The notes under the pieces: model-generated | Told to the model about the DNA's origin: nothing | Databases searched by the model: none | The model's input: only the letters and a program-made list of their open reading frames with translations | Shown: positions 13,201 to 23,724 of the stretch, in pieces | Position numbering within the stretch: the stretch's first letter is position 1 | Layout of the letters: each line of letters begins with the position of its first letter | Origin: Symsagittifera roscoffensis | Lineage: Eukaryota; Xenacoelomorpha; Acoela; Convolutidae | Assembly: GCF_963678635.1 (NCBI RefSeq) | Contig: NC_087069.1 | Span: forward strand, 53,170,251-53,234,250 | Direction of reading: 5' to 3' | Length of the DNA stretch: 64,000 nt | Translations under genes and position numbers: made by a program

Positions 13201-16200
13201 AAACATGTTCTCAAAAGGCACAGCCCAACCTGTGGTCTCTGCTGTGAGGTGGCAAAGGCACACTGGTTCCTGCAATAGAGGCGTACGATTATTATTGTGG
13301 CGTATGTGGAAAGGGTTTTATAAGAGAGATCCATCGTAGAAAACATGTTCTCAAAAGGCACAGCCCAACCTGTGGTCTCTGCTGTGAGGTGGCAAAGGCA
13401 CACTGGTTCCTGCAATAGAGGCGTACGATTATTATTGTGGCGTATGTGGAAAGGGTTTTATAAGAGAGATCCATCGTAGAAAACATGTTCTCAAAAGGCA
13501 CAGCCCAACCTGTGGTCTCTGCTGTGAGGTGGCAAAGGCACACTGGTTCCTGCAATAGAGGCGTACGATTATTATTGTGGCGTATGTGGAAAGGGTTTTA
13601 TAAGAGAGATCCATCGTAGAAAACATGTTCTCAAAAGGCACAGCCCAACCTGTGGTCTCTGCTGTGAGGTGGCAAAGGCACACTGGTTCCTGCAATAGAG
13701 GCGTACGATTATTATTGTGGCGTATGTGGAAAGGGTTTTATAAGAGAGATCCATCGTAGAAAACATGTTCTCAAAAGGCACAGCCCAACCTGTGGTCTCT
13801 GCTGTGAGGTGGCAAAGGCACACTGGTTCCTGCAATAGAGGCGTACGATTATTATTGTGGCGTATGTGGAAAGGGTTTTATAAGAGAGATCCATCGTAGA
13901 AAACATGTTCTCAAAAGGCACAGCCCAACCTGTGGTCTCTGCTGTGAGGTGGCAAAGGCACACTGGTTCCTGCAATAGAGGCGTACGATTATTATTGTGG
14001 CGTATGTGGAAAGGGTTTTATAAGAGAGATCCATCGTAGAAAACATGTTCTCAAAAGGCACAGCCCAACCTGTGGTCTCTGCTGTGAGGTGGCAAAGGCA
14101 CACTGGTTCCTGCAATAGAGGCGTACGATTATTATTGTGGCGTATGTGGAAAGGGTTTTATAAGAGAGATCCATCGTAGAAAACATGTTCTCAAAAGGCA
14201 CAGCCCAACCTGTGGTCTCTGCTGTGAGGTGGCAAAGGCACACTGGTTCCTGCAATAGAGGCGTACGATTATTATTGTGGCGTATGTGGAAAGGGTTTTA
14301 TAAGAGAGATCCATCGTAGAAAACATGTTCTCAAAAGGCACAGCCCAACCTGTGGTCTCTGCTGTGAGGTGGCAAAGGCACACTGGTTCCTGCAATAGAG
14401 GCGTACGATTATTATTGTGGCGTATGTGGAAAGGGTTTTATAAGAGAGATCCATCGTAGAAAACATGTTCTCAAAAGGCACAGCCCAACCTGTGGTCTCT
14501 GCTGTGAGGTGGCAAAGGCACACTGGTTCCTGCAATAGAGGCGTACGATTATTATTGTGGCGTATGTGGAAAGGGTTTTATAAGAGAGATCCATCGTAGA
14601 AAACATGTTCTCAAAAGGCACAGCCCAACCTGTGGTCTCTGCTGTGAGGTGGCAAAGGCACACTGGTTCCTGCAATAGAGGCGTACGATTATTATTGTGG
14701 CGTATGTGGAAAGGGTTTTATAAGAGAGATCCATCGTAGAAAACATGTTCTCAAAAGGCACAGCCCAACCTGTGGTCTCTGCTGTGAGGTGGCAAAGGCA
14801 CACTGGTTCCTGCAATAGAGGCGTACGATTATTATTGTGGCGTATGTGGAAAGGGTTTTATAAGAGAGATCCATCGTAGAAAACATGTTCTCAAAAGGCA
14901 CAGCCCAACCTGTGGTCTCTGCTGTGAGGTGGCAAAGGCACACTGGTTCCTGCAATAGAGGCGTACGATTATTATTGTGGCGTATGTGGAAAGGGTTTTA
15001 TAAGAGAGATCCATCGTAGAAAACATGTTCTCAAAAGGCACAGCCCAACCTGTGGTCTCTGCTGTGAGGTGGCAAAGGCACACTGGTTCCTGCAATAGAG
15101 GCGTACGATTATTATTGTGGCGTATGTGGAAAGGGTTTTATAAGAGAGATCCATCGTAGAAAACATGTTCTCAAAAGGCACAGCCCAACCTGTGGTCTCT
15201 GCTGTGAGGTGGCAAAGGCACACTGGTTCCTGCAATAGAGGCGTACGATTATTATTGTGGCGTATGTGGAAAGGGTTTTATAAGAGAGATCCATCGTAGA
15301 AAACATGTTCTCAAAAGGCACAGCCCAACCTGTGGTCTCTGCTGTGAGGTGGCAAAGGCACACTGGTTCCTGCAATAGAGGCGTACGATTATTATTGTGG
15401 CGTATGTGGAAAGGGTTTTATAAGAGAGATCCATCGTAGAAAACATGTTCTCAAAAGGCACAGCCCAACCTGTGGTCTCTGCTGTGAGGTGGCAAAGGCA
15501 CACTGGTTCCTGCAATAGAGGCGTACGATTATTATTGTGGCGTATGTGGAAAGGGTTTTATAAGAGAGATCCATCGTAGAAAACATGTTCTCAAAAGGCA
15601 CAGCCCAACCTGTGGTCTCTGCTGTGAGGTGGCAAAGGCACACTGGTTCCTGCAATAGAGGCGTACGATTATTATTGTGGCGTATGTGGAAAGGGTTTTA
15701 TAAGAGAGATCCATCGTAGAAAACATGTTCTCAAAAGGCACAGCCCAACCTGTGGTCTCTGCTGTGAGGTGGCAAAGGCACACTGGTTCCTGCAATAGAG
15801 GCGTACGATTATTATTGTGGCGTATGTGGAAAGGGTTTTATAAGAGAGATCCATCGTAGAAAACTTGTTCTCAAAAGGCACAGCCCAACCTGTGGTCTCT
15901 GCTGTGAGGTGGCAAAGGCACACTGGTTCCTGCAATAGAGGCGTACGATTATTATTGTGGCGTATGTGGAAAGGGTTTTATAAGAGAGATCCATCGTAGA
16001 AAACATGTTCTCAAAAGGCACAGCCCAACCTGTGGTCTCTGCTGTGAGGTGGCAAAGGCACACTGGTTCCTGCAATAGAGGCGTACGATTATTATTGTGG
16101 CGTATGTGGAAAGGGTTTTATAAGAGAGATCCATCGTAGAAAACATGTTCTCAAAAGGCACAGCCCAACCTGTGGTCTCTGCTGTGAGGTGGCAAAGGCA

Positions 16201-17867
16201 CACTGGTTCCTGCAATAGAGGCGTACGATTATTATTGTGGCGTATGTGGAAAGGGTTTTATAAGAGAGATCCATCGTAGAAAACATGTTCTCAAAAGGCA
16301 CAGCCCAACCTGTGGTCTCTGCTGTGAGGTGGCAAAGGCACACTGGTTCCTGCAATAGAGGCGTACGATTATTATTGTGGCGTATGTGGAAAGGGTTTTA
16401 TAAGAGAGATCCATCGTAGAAAACATGTTCTCAAAAGGCACAGCCCAACCTGTGGTCTCTGCTGTGAGGTGGCAAAGGCACACTGGTTCCTGCAATAGAG
16501 GCGTACGATTATTATTGTGGCGTATGTGGAAAGGGTTTTATAAGAGAGATCCATCGTAGAAAACATGTTCTCAAAAGGCACAGCCCAACCTGTGGTCTCT
16601 GCTGTGAGGTGGCAAAGGCACACTGGTTCCTGCAATAGAGGCGTACGATTATTATTGTGGCGTATGTGGAAAGGGTTTTATAAGAGAGATCCATCGTAGA
16701 AAACATGTTCTCAAAAGGCACAGCCCAACCTGTGGTCTCTGCTGTGAGGTGGCAAAGGCACACTGGTTCCTGCAATAGAGGCGTACGATTATTATTGTGG
16801 CGTATGTGGAAAGGGTTTTATAAGAGAGATCCATCGTAGAAAACATGTTCTCAAAAGGCACAGCCCAACCTGTGGTCTCTGCTGTGAGGTGGCAAAGGCA
16901 CACTGGTTCCTGCAATAGAGGCGTACGATTATTATTGTGGCGTATGTGGAAAGGGTTTTATAAGAGAGATCCATCGTAGAAAACATGTTCTCAAAAGGCA
17001 CAGCCCAACCTGTGGTCTCTGCTGTGAGGTGGCAAAGGCACACTGGTTCCTGCAATAGAGGCGTACGATTATAATTGTGGCGTATGTGGAAAGGGTTTTA
17101 TAAGAGAGATCCATCGTAGAAAACATGTTCTCAAAAGGCACAGCCCAACCTGTGGTCTCTGCTGTGAGGTGGCAAAGGCACACTGGTTCCTGCAATAGAG
17201 GCGTACGATTATTATTGTGGCGTATGTGGAAAGGGTTTTATAAGAGAGATCCATCGTAGAAAACATGTTCTCAAAAGGCACAGCCCAACCTGTGGTCTCT
17301 GCTGTGAGGTGGCAAAGGCACACTGGTTCCTGCAATAGAGGCGTACGATTATTATTGTGGCGTATGTGGAAAGGGTTTTATAAGAGAGATCCATCGTAGA
17401 AAACATGTTCTCAAAAGGCACAGCCCAACCTGTGGTCTCTGCTGTGAGGTGGCAAAGGCACACTGGTTCCTGCAATAGAGGCGTACGATTATTATTGTGG
17501 CGTATGTGGAAAGGGTTTTATAAGAGAGATCCATCGTAGAAAACATGTTCTCAAAAGGCACAGCCCAACCTGTGGTCTCTGCTGTGAGGTGGCAAAGGCA
17601 CACTGGTTCCTGCAATAGAGGCGTCCGATTATTATTGTGGCGTATGTGGAAAGGGTTTTATAAGAGAGATCCATCGTAGAAAACATGTTCTCAAAAGGCA
17701 CAGCCCAACCTGTGGTCTCTGCTGTGAGGTGGCAAAGGCACACTGGTTCCTGCAATAGAGGCGTACGATTATTATTGTGGCGTATGTGGAAAGGGTTTTA
17801 TAAGAGAGATCCATCGTAGAAAACATGTTCTCAAAAGGCACAGCCCAACCTGTGGTCTCTGCTGTGA
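10289..17867 (+). repeat. 140-bp satellite array, block 2b (about 54 monomers)
   Basis: Continues the homogeneous satellite to its right end. Variants reappear only in the last 2 kb: A to T near 15865, T to A near 17073 and A to C near 17625. The array ends cleanly at CTGCTGTGA, after which the sequence runs into the zinc-finger-like tail of module A. Homogeneous core with variable edges is the classic pattern of an array maintained by recombination. Confidence 0.98.
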
Positions 17868-18052
17868 CTCAGGTCACAAAGGCAACCATTTATTACAAAT
17901 CGGAAAACTATACTAGAAAATTTAATAACGCCAAGACCGCTGGTCTCTGCGGTGACTCAGGCACCAAGCAACAGAGTTTTACAAATCGAAGCCCTGGACT
18001 ACATTTTTGGAAACGCTAAGACCACTGGTCTCTGCGGTGACTCAGGTCACGA
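17868..18052 (+). pseudogene. Degenerate zinc-finger-like tail, module A
   Basis: Right of the array, the motif TGGTCTCTGC(T/G)GTGACTCAGG occurs three times in diverging copies (starting near 17851, 17941 and 18026, spacing about 90 and 85 bp). Read in the zinc-finger frame, each gives a C-G-L-C/CGDSGH-like string, the front half of a C2H2 finger, but stops and frame changes lie between them. It looks like a decayed run of finger repeats continuing the finger in the satellite monomer. The same tail occurs in module B (22617-22800), and its last copy in C (near 34979) and D (near 38119). Confidence 0.6.
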
Positions 18053-18355
18053 AAAGTATACATTTTATATACACAACCGACTTTTTTTGTTACTGGAAAC
18101 TAAGTTATAAAATTATGAAAAACTACAACAGACTACGTTAGACAAATAAATATACGTTGATATACTCTTATAATGGTACCTATATAAACACAAGTTGATT
18201 TGCTCCATGAAAACTTGATAAAATTAAAAGTTTCATAAATTGAATAGCTTGCTTCAAAAAATTCAAAAGTGTTTTTTCTAATTTATGAAAGTTTCTAACT
18301 ATCTGTTTATAGTCTGATTAAGTCACTTAAGAATATTTGCTTCTGTAGTTTTCAG

Positions 18356-18823
18356 ATGTCCAAATCATTTATCTGCAAGTGTTTGATTGAGGCGGATGCT
18401 CAAGTCGCTTCAGAAGAGCGCTGCGCGTTTGAACGGAAGCCAGAGCGCATGATGCATCTGGAGGCTAGCGAGGTAGAAGAACTGCAGGCGGAACCAGATT
18501 TCAAGAAGGCGAGGCAGGACATGGCATGTTTGTACAGGGATGCGAGGAAGAATGAACTTAAGTTGAATGTGGACAAATACGGAGGATTTGGTCTGTTCAA
18601 CAAGACGGGCAAGAGGATCAAGCCCAGACTGCAACCTCTGGACGATCCTGTGGGCGTGCAGAAGGAGATCCCGGCTGAGTTGCAGGGACAGATCTCCGAT
18701 TTCTCTGCCATCGTGGGCTCCAGTGTGCAGAAGAAGGAACATGTGCTGCTCGGGCCATTGAGGTCGTGCTCCCCCAACACTGCTTGGTTCAAAAAGAATT
18801 TCGCGATTCGATTCACTCTATGA
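18356..18823 (+). pseudogene. 155-codon exon-like ORF, module A
   Basis: Open frame directly behind a splice-acceptor-like site (TTCTGTAGTTTTCAG ending at 18355). The product is hydrophilic and Lys/Glu-rich, with two Cys near the N terminus; I do not recognise a family. The ATG falls right at the acceptor and is ACG in modules C and D, so it is probably not a start codon but part of an internal exon. Comparing A with C, nearly all differences I can see change the amino acid and only about two are silent. That argues against protein-level constraint and for a decaying exon carried along in a duplicated module. Confidence 0.55.
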
Positions 18824-18980
18824 AATAACTTGCAACAATCCAAGGAACTGGAAAATTTCATGCTGAAATCTCGAAAAAAAATCATCTTTTTTCATCTATT
18901 TTTACTGATTTTTTTCTTCCGGACATAAAGTATCAAATCTTATTTCTCGGTAGTAACATTCACCAAACAACAACCAAATT

Positions 18981-19453
18981 TTTTTTTATCCCTACTTGGA
19001 GCGCTGGTCGCTCAGCTGCTTTCGACGTCACCGTGACATCCCCGCTGCAGTTATCTCTTCTCTCTCGTGCGGCGGAGACCCCCGGGGCGTCCCTGGAAGT
19101 TGCTGAGGACCGCAAATTTTCGAAACACGAGAAAAACTGTGAGGAACAAGGAATCAGTTTTTTCCCGTTAGCAGTCGAAACGCTCGGGGGTTGGTCCGCT
19201 TTAGCTATCATGAGAGGAAACGCCACTATGATTGTCAGCCGGGCCATCTAGTCTTGTGCAGTTTATTACGTTTTTTGCATTCCCAATTCTAGTGCTCCTT
19301 TGTTCCTTTGCTGTTAGCGCAAATTAGTTTTTTTTTTTTTATTTTTTTTTTAATTGAAAATTCTTAAATTTGACATAGTAAATTGTGGAAAAAACTTTAG
19401 TAGTATGTTTGTATTCTTGCATTAGTTTAAATCTAACTATACAGTTGAGCTTG
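18981..19453 (+). mobile_element. Truncated non-LTR retrotransposon tail, module A
   Basis: The plus strand reads, from about 18990 to 19251, a C-terminal segment of a family of reverse-transcriptase-type retroelement proteins. I recognise the W-S-A-G-R-x-A-A-F-D-V-T-V-T-S-P-L string, then PLAVETLGGW, then RGNATMI near the end. Everything upstream of that segment is missing, as in 5'-truncated LINE copies. After the stop comes a T-rich 3' region. Module C has an uninterrupted AACCAAATTCAAG at this point, so the fragment is an insertion, perhaps with an AATT target repeat. Relative to the B copy (32205-32786) it lacks 105 bp between TAGCTATCA and TGAGAGG, an in-frame loss of 35 codons flanked by a TCA microhomology. 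Confidence 0.75.
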
Positions 19454-20757
19454 AATTCAAGAAAAAACAGAATCAAAACTCTTTCAAATATTTCAAATTT
19501 GGTCTAAACTTTTTAGTCTTCAGGACATTTTTTGTCCTTTTTTTTAATTTGAAAATCTCATTAAAAAATTTCTCAACAACTAGAAATTGTTTAGAAATGA
19601 TATTTATACCGAAAAAAAGGCCTGTGTAGGTTCTTTCTAGCCGTACGTATAAAATTATAAATCTACTTTTGGAAAACTTATATTTTTGCATTTTTTCCGA
19701 GTAACCGCCAAAAACGCTTTTTTTGGATACCCGACACAACGAATAACCATCAAAACTATTCAAATTTTTTCTCCTTGATTTTAAAAATTTTTTGAAATAA
19801 CTTTTCAAGAGGTTTCTTAATTTATATAATAATATATTTAGTTTCTTTCGGAACTTAGAAAAAATAGACATTTTTGGGTCGAAAACGGCTGTTTTCCTAC
19901 TTTTTTGCTAAGAACCCAGAAAAAAAGTTTGATTAAAACGATCAAAGTTCGATTTCCAGACACAATATGGTCTTTGTAATCGCTATGCATGGTCGAATGA
20001 GTCATCTTTGCAACCGATTGGTTGCAAAACGGACGCGTCCCTAAAACTCCGGATAAATCGTGTGTTTGAAGATTTTTTGGGTGGCATCTATCGAAAAAAC
20101 TCATTGCCCCTAGAGCTTACGAATGCTATCTCTAAAGTTTTATTTGGGTTGGAAACTGTGCTGGCGTGAAAGATCGATTTCGACCGCAACGAAGATTTTT
20201 TGAATTTAAGATATTGCTAAATAAATTCCTGGAAAGTTGTAGAATGCAGTGCAAGTGTTTTTGATAGTTCTTCCTTGACGAAAAAGTTCAAAGTCACGTC
20301 AGCTCAGGTTCTGACCAAGTTGAATCGAATTAAAATTTTTTAAAACGTCATCTAACGGGTTCAGGTCCCCCCCAATTACGATCGAAGGGTTCATCAGGTC
20401 CTCATGTCCCCAGCTCAGGTCACCATTGAACGGGATCAAGTCCCCATGGAACCTGAACCTTCTTCGATCAGTCGATCTTAACTGGGGGATCATAAAGTAG
20501 GGAGATCAAAACTGAGCGGTCGATTATAACTGCAGTTATTATCGAAACCTCGGTTATGATCGACCAATTTACGATCCCCCATTTATGATCAACCGACATC
20601 GAAGTCCCCCAGACACAAGGAAGAAATTAAGGGTAATTTCAAAACGTACTGAACTCATCATGATTTGGAATAGATTGGTCATGAAGGATTATTTACCAAG
20701 TTAATTTAGCACGAGTTTTTTTTAAAACGAATAAATGACCATGGCTTTCAGTTAAGG
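19454..20757 (+). repeat. AT-rich noncoding block of module A
   Basis: AT-rich block without a convincing gene, repeated nearly identically at 32787-34091 (B) and 35931-37232 (C), and in diverged form at about 40380-41290 (E). The small open frames in it are low-complexity Lys/Phe/Asn-rich by-products of A/T runs. It contains the GATC-rich palindromic segment listed separately. Confidence 0.8.
20355..20622. repeat. GATC-rich palindromic segment (module A)
   Basis: Short strings of the types GGTCCCC, GGGGGATCAT, CGATC and GATCCCCC recur in both orientations; for example GGGGGATCATAAA faces TTTACGATCCCCC across a central TAACTGCAGTTA palindrome. The same segment lies at about 33690-33955 (B), 36830-37090 (C) and, truncated, 41105-41290 (E). 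The structure resembles the terminal repeats of foldback-type DNA elements, but no transposase is attached. Function unknown. Confidence 0.6.
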
Positions 20758-21468
20758 ATGACTAAATCACATAGCGAAATCAACTTATCAGGAGAGACAT
20801 TTGAAACGATTACCACAGCAATTTTAACCGATATTCTTAATAACACAACCCAATTCAGACAAGCGAAAATTCAACGACGAACATCGACAGCACGCTATTT
20901 ATAAAGTTCAAAGATTCTTCCAAGATCAGAAAGAGAAGATGGAACTAGAGCGAGTAGAAATGGCTCAGAAAGAGTGAAGGAGTGGATAACCAGAAATGCA
21001 CCAAGCATGATTGCTGAAAAACAAAGACAGTTTCAAGAAGTGATGGCACCTATAGCAAAGTCGGACGAGGAAAAGCGTGAAAAAATGCGAAATTACAAAA
21101 AACCAAAAAATCTGTATCGACTACTATGATGTAGACTTCAACGAGTTCGCGAATATAGCCATACAGACTAAACAACGAAGTCTAGCAGTAACTGCAACAG
21201 TGCAGTTAACGGATGAGAAAACGGTGGATGATGAGATTGATAATTCGGAATTGTCAAATCAGATCTCCAAACAGCATGTACAAACATTAAGCCAAGACTG
21301 TGAAGCTTGGTGACGTGAAGATGCAAATATTCAGGCTCAGAGGAGTCAATGTTGTTGTTGTGAAGTTACCAAAAACACTGAATCCTGAAAACCAGCTGGC
21401 CAATTTTGGCGATTCATTCTTTTTGGGTGTGCAGGATCAAAATGTTGAGTTTGTTTGTTTCGGGCGCG
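20758..21468 (+). pseudogene. Decayed coding-like stretch, module A
   Basis: From an ATG at 20758, a chain of open segments in different frames gives a charged, Gln/Glu/Lys-rich product. The longest open piece is 21077-21313. Near-identical copies lie at 34092-34834 (B) and 37233-37974 (C); in C one piece is longer (37449-37787, 112 codons) because an A run is one base shorter. I do not recognise the protein. The frameshifts and a shared in-frame TGA indicate decay. Module A ends at 21468, where the sequence leaves the module in the middle of a GGGCGCG string. Confidence 0.5.
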
Positions 21469-21553
21469 CCTTTTAAAAATGGATTAGAATCCTAATATTT
21501 TTTTGTCAATATAATCCATTATAATCGATTTTAATTGTATTTTAATCAATTTT

Positions 21554-21678
21554 ATAAGATAACTTTAAATAAATTGTAAATTTCATGAATAACCCCTCGA
21601 AAAAATCCATTATAATTTATAATGGATTTTTTTGAGGGGTTATTCATGAAATTTACAATTTATTTAAAGTTATCTTAT
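21554..21678. repeat. 62-bp inverted repeat, nearly perfect hairpin
   Basis: Arms 21554-21615 and 21617-21678 are reverse complements with a single mismatch (C versus T) and a one-base spacer. The right arm is also the start of the 378-bp direct repeat. The arms are AT-rich apart from an ACCCCTC / GAGGGGT core. This looks like an inverted duplication or the end of a palindromic element. Confidence 0.95.
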
Positions 21679-22362
21679 TTCCATTTCCTGTTTAGTGCAG
21701 TTGCTACGTATTACGTTTCAAAAAATTTTACATTTCAGAACAAAATTTCTATACTTTGTAAATTCATCGCAGTTTAACACTTCATTTTAATGTTTTTTTT
21801 ACTCCCACCAGTTTACTACTCCCCACCCAGTTTACCCTGCCCCTTCAGTGGGGGGGGGGGGGGTAAAAAGCTTGAGGGACCGAAGGGATGACGTTCCCCC
21901 CTTTCATTTTTTTCTGGAACGGGAACTGGAAAAGAGCCTTCGCAATTTACCCCACCCCTGTTTACCCCTCCCCCCAGTTTACCCCCTCCATAATTTATAA
22001 TGGATTTTTTTGAGGGGTTATTCATGAAATTTACAATTTATTTAAAGTTATCTTATTTCCATTTCCTGTTTAGTGCAGTTGCTACGTATTACGTTTCAAA
22101 AAATTTTACATTTCAGAACAAAATTTCTATACTTTGTAAATTCATCGCAGTTTAACACTTCATTTTAATGTTTTTCTTACTCCCACCAGTTTACTACCCC
22201 CCACCCAGTTTACCCTGCCCCTTCAGTGGGGGGGGGGGGGTAAAAAGCTTGAGGGACCGAAGGGATGACGTTCCCCCCTTTCATTTTTTTCTGGAACGGG
22301 AACTGGAAAAGAGCCTTCGCAATTTACCCCACCCCTGTTTACCCCCTCCCCCCAGTTTACCC
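21613..22362 (+). repeat. 378-bp direct tandem duplication with G/C homopolymer runs
   Basis: Copy 1 at 21613-21990 and copy 2 at 21991 to about 22362 are almost identical. Each contains the 62-bp arm, a run of 13 to 15 G (near 21849 and 22227) and several CAGTTTACC-type motifs in C-rich surroundings. A run of about 20 C follows near 22392. The open frames here are Pro/Gly-rich products of the homopolymers and not genes. Confidence 0.92.
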
Positions 22363-22450
22363 CCCCTTTTTTTCCTCCCTGTTTGCATTCAACCCCCCCC
22401 CCCCCCCCCCCGTTTACTGCGTTTACATGTGAGTTGAAAATATTCTTCCG

Positions 22451-22460
22451 TTGCTTTCAG
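22451..22460 (+). promoter_or_regulatory. Splice-acceptor-like site before the zinc-finger exon
   Basis: A pyrimidine-rich stretch (TATTCTTCCGTTGCTTTCAG) ends at 22460, directly before the open zinc-finger segment. It is the only such context for this segment in the window; in the satellite the segment is preceded by another monomer. Confidence 0.5.
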
Positions 22461-22616
22461 AAGAAATGAAAACAAGAGGTGGCAAAGGCACACTGGTTCC
22501 TGCAATAGAGGCGTACGATTATTATTGTGGCGTATGTGGAAAGGGTTTTATAAGAGAGATCCATCGTAGAAACATGTTCTCAAAAGGCACAGCCCAACCT
22601 GTGGTCTCTGCTGTGA
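22461..22616 (+). pseudogene. C2H2 zinc-finger exon fragment; single-copy relative of the satellite monomer
   Basis: After the acceptor, the frame is open for about 37 codons and reads into a C2H2 finger (Y-Y-C-G-V-C-G-K-G-F, first Cys pair about 28 codons in). Positions 22478-22616 are the same sequence as the 140-bp satellite monomer, but 139 bp long: one A is missing in the CGTAGAAAACATG stretch, which shifts the frame before the two zinc-binding His. All satellite monomers keep that A and the full C-x2-C-x12-H-x4-H pattern. The segment continues directly into the zinc-finger-like tail. I read it as a piece of a polyzinc-finger gene, broken here, whose homologue founded the satellite. Confidence 0.7.
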
Positions 22617-22800
22617 CTCAGGTCACAAAGGCAACCATTTATTACAAATCGGAAAACTATACTAGAAAATTTAATAACGCCAAGACCGCTGGTCTCTGCG
22701 GTGACTCAGGCACCAAGCAACAGAGTTTTACAAATCGAAGCCCTGGACTACATTTTTGGAAACGCTAAGACCACTGGTCTCTGCGGTGACTCAGGTCACG
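22617..22800 (+). pseudogene. Degenerate zinc-finger-like tail, module B
   Basis: Same three-copy motif series as 17868-18052, essentially identical. Here it follows a single finger segment instead of an array. Confidence 0.6.
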
Positions 22801-23104
22801 AAAAGTATACATTTTATATACACAACCGACTTTTTTTGTTACTGGAAACTAAGTTATAAAATTATGAAAAACTACAACAGACTACGTTAGACAAATAAAT
22901 ATACATTGATATACTCTTATAATGGTACCTATATAAACACAAGTTGATTTGCTCCATGAAAACTTGATAAAATTAAAAGTTTCATAAATTGAATAGCTTG
23001 CTTCAAAAAATTCAAAAGTGTTTTTTCTAATTTATGAAAGTTTCTAACTATCTGTTTATAGTCTGATTAAGTCACTTAAGAATATTTGCTTCTGTAGTTT
23101 TCAG

Positions 23105-23572
23105 ATGTCCAAATCATTTATCTGCAAGTGTTTGATTGAGGCGGATGCTCAAGTCGCTTCAAAAGAGCGCTGCGCGTTTGAACGGAAGCCAGAGCGCATG
23201 ATGCATCTGGAGGCTAGCGAGGTAGAAGAACTGCAGGCGGAACCAGATTTCAAGAAGGCGAGGCAGGACATGGCATGTTTGTACAGGGATGCGAGGAAGA
23301 ATGAACTTAAGTTGAATGTGGACAAATACGGAGGATTTGGTCTGTTCAACAAGACGGGCAAGAGGATCAAGCCCAGACTGCAACCTCTGGACGATCCTGT
23401 GGGCGTGCAGAAGGAGATCCCGGCTGAGTTGCAGGGACAGATCTCCGATTTCTCTGCCATCGTGGGCTCCAGTGTGCAGAAGAAGGAACATGTGCTGCTC
23501 GGGCCATTGAGGTCGTGCTCCCCCAACACTGCTTGGTTCAAAAAGAATTTCGCGATTCGATTCACTCTATGA
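23105..23572 (+). pseudogene. 155-codon exon-like ORF, module B
   Basis: Almost identical to the copy at 18356 (one visible residue change, Glu to Lys, about 20 residues in), with the same acceptor-like TTTTCAG in front. The near identity of A and B, against about ten residue changes in C and D, shows that A and B separated recently. Product unidentified. Confidence 0.55.
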
Positions 23573-23719
23573 AATAACTTGCAACAATCCAAGGAACTGG
23601 AAAATTTCATGCTGAAATCTCGAAAAAAAAATCATCTTTTTTCATCTATTTTTACTGATTTTTTTCTTCCGGACATAAAGTATCAAATCTTATTTCTCGG
23701 TAGTAACATTCACCAAACA

Positions 23720-23724
23720 ACAAC
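23720..23724. repeat. Target-site duplication of BEL/Pao element (left)
   Basis: ACAAC directly before the element, matched by ACAAC at 32197-32201. The uninterrupted site in module A (around 18968-18975) reads AACAACAACC, which fits a 5-bp duplication, the size usual for BEL/Pao elements. Confidence 0.85.

Noticed and set aside
172-17841. Some 120 overlapping minus-strand frames of 87 codons across the satellite
   Set aside because: They are the same frame repeated every 140 bp. Each spans nearly two monomers and overlaps the next in another frame; this is a property of the repeat and not a gene family.
1-17867. The satellite as a CRISPR array or a polyzinc-finger gene
   Set aside because: There are no variable spacers, so it is not a CRISPR. 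As a gene it fails because 140 is not divisible by 3 and every monomer has a TAG after the finger.
19473-20104. Lys/Phe/Asn-rich minus-strand frames of 88-132 codons (also at 32854 and 36082)
   Set aside because: Low-complexity translations of A/T runs; no motif, and indels between modules break them.
21816-22437. Pro/Gly-rich frames over the 378-bp repeats
   Set aside because: Created by G and C homopolymers; frame depends on run length.
18400-23610. Minus-strand frames of 110-161 codons opposite the exon-like ORF
   Set aside because: They lie antisense to the 155-codon frame, recur in every module, and are rich in Ser/Cys/Leu without any motif; they mirror the plus-strand codon pattern.
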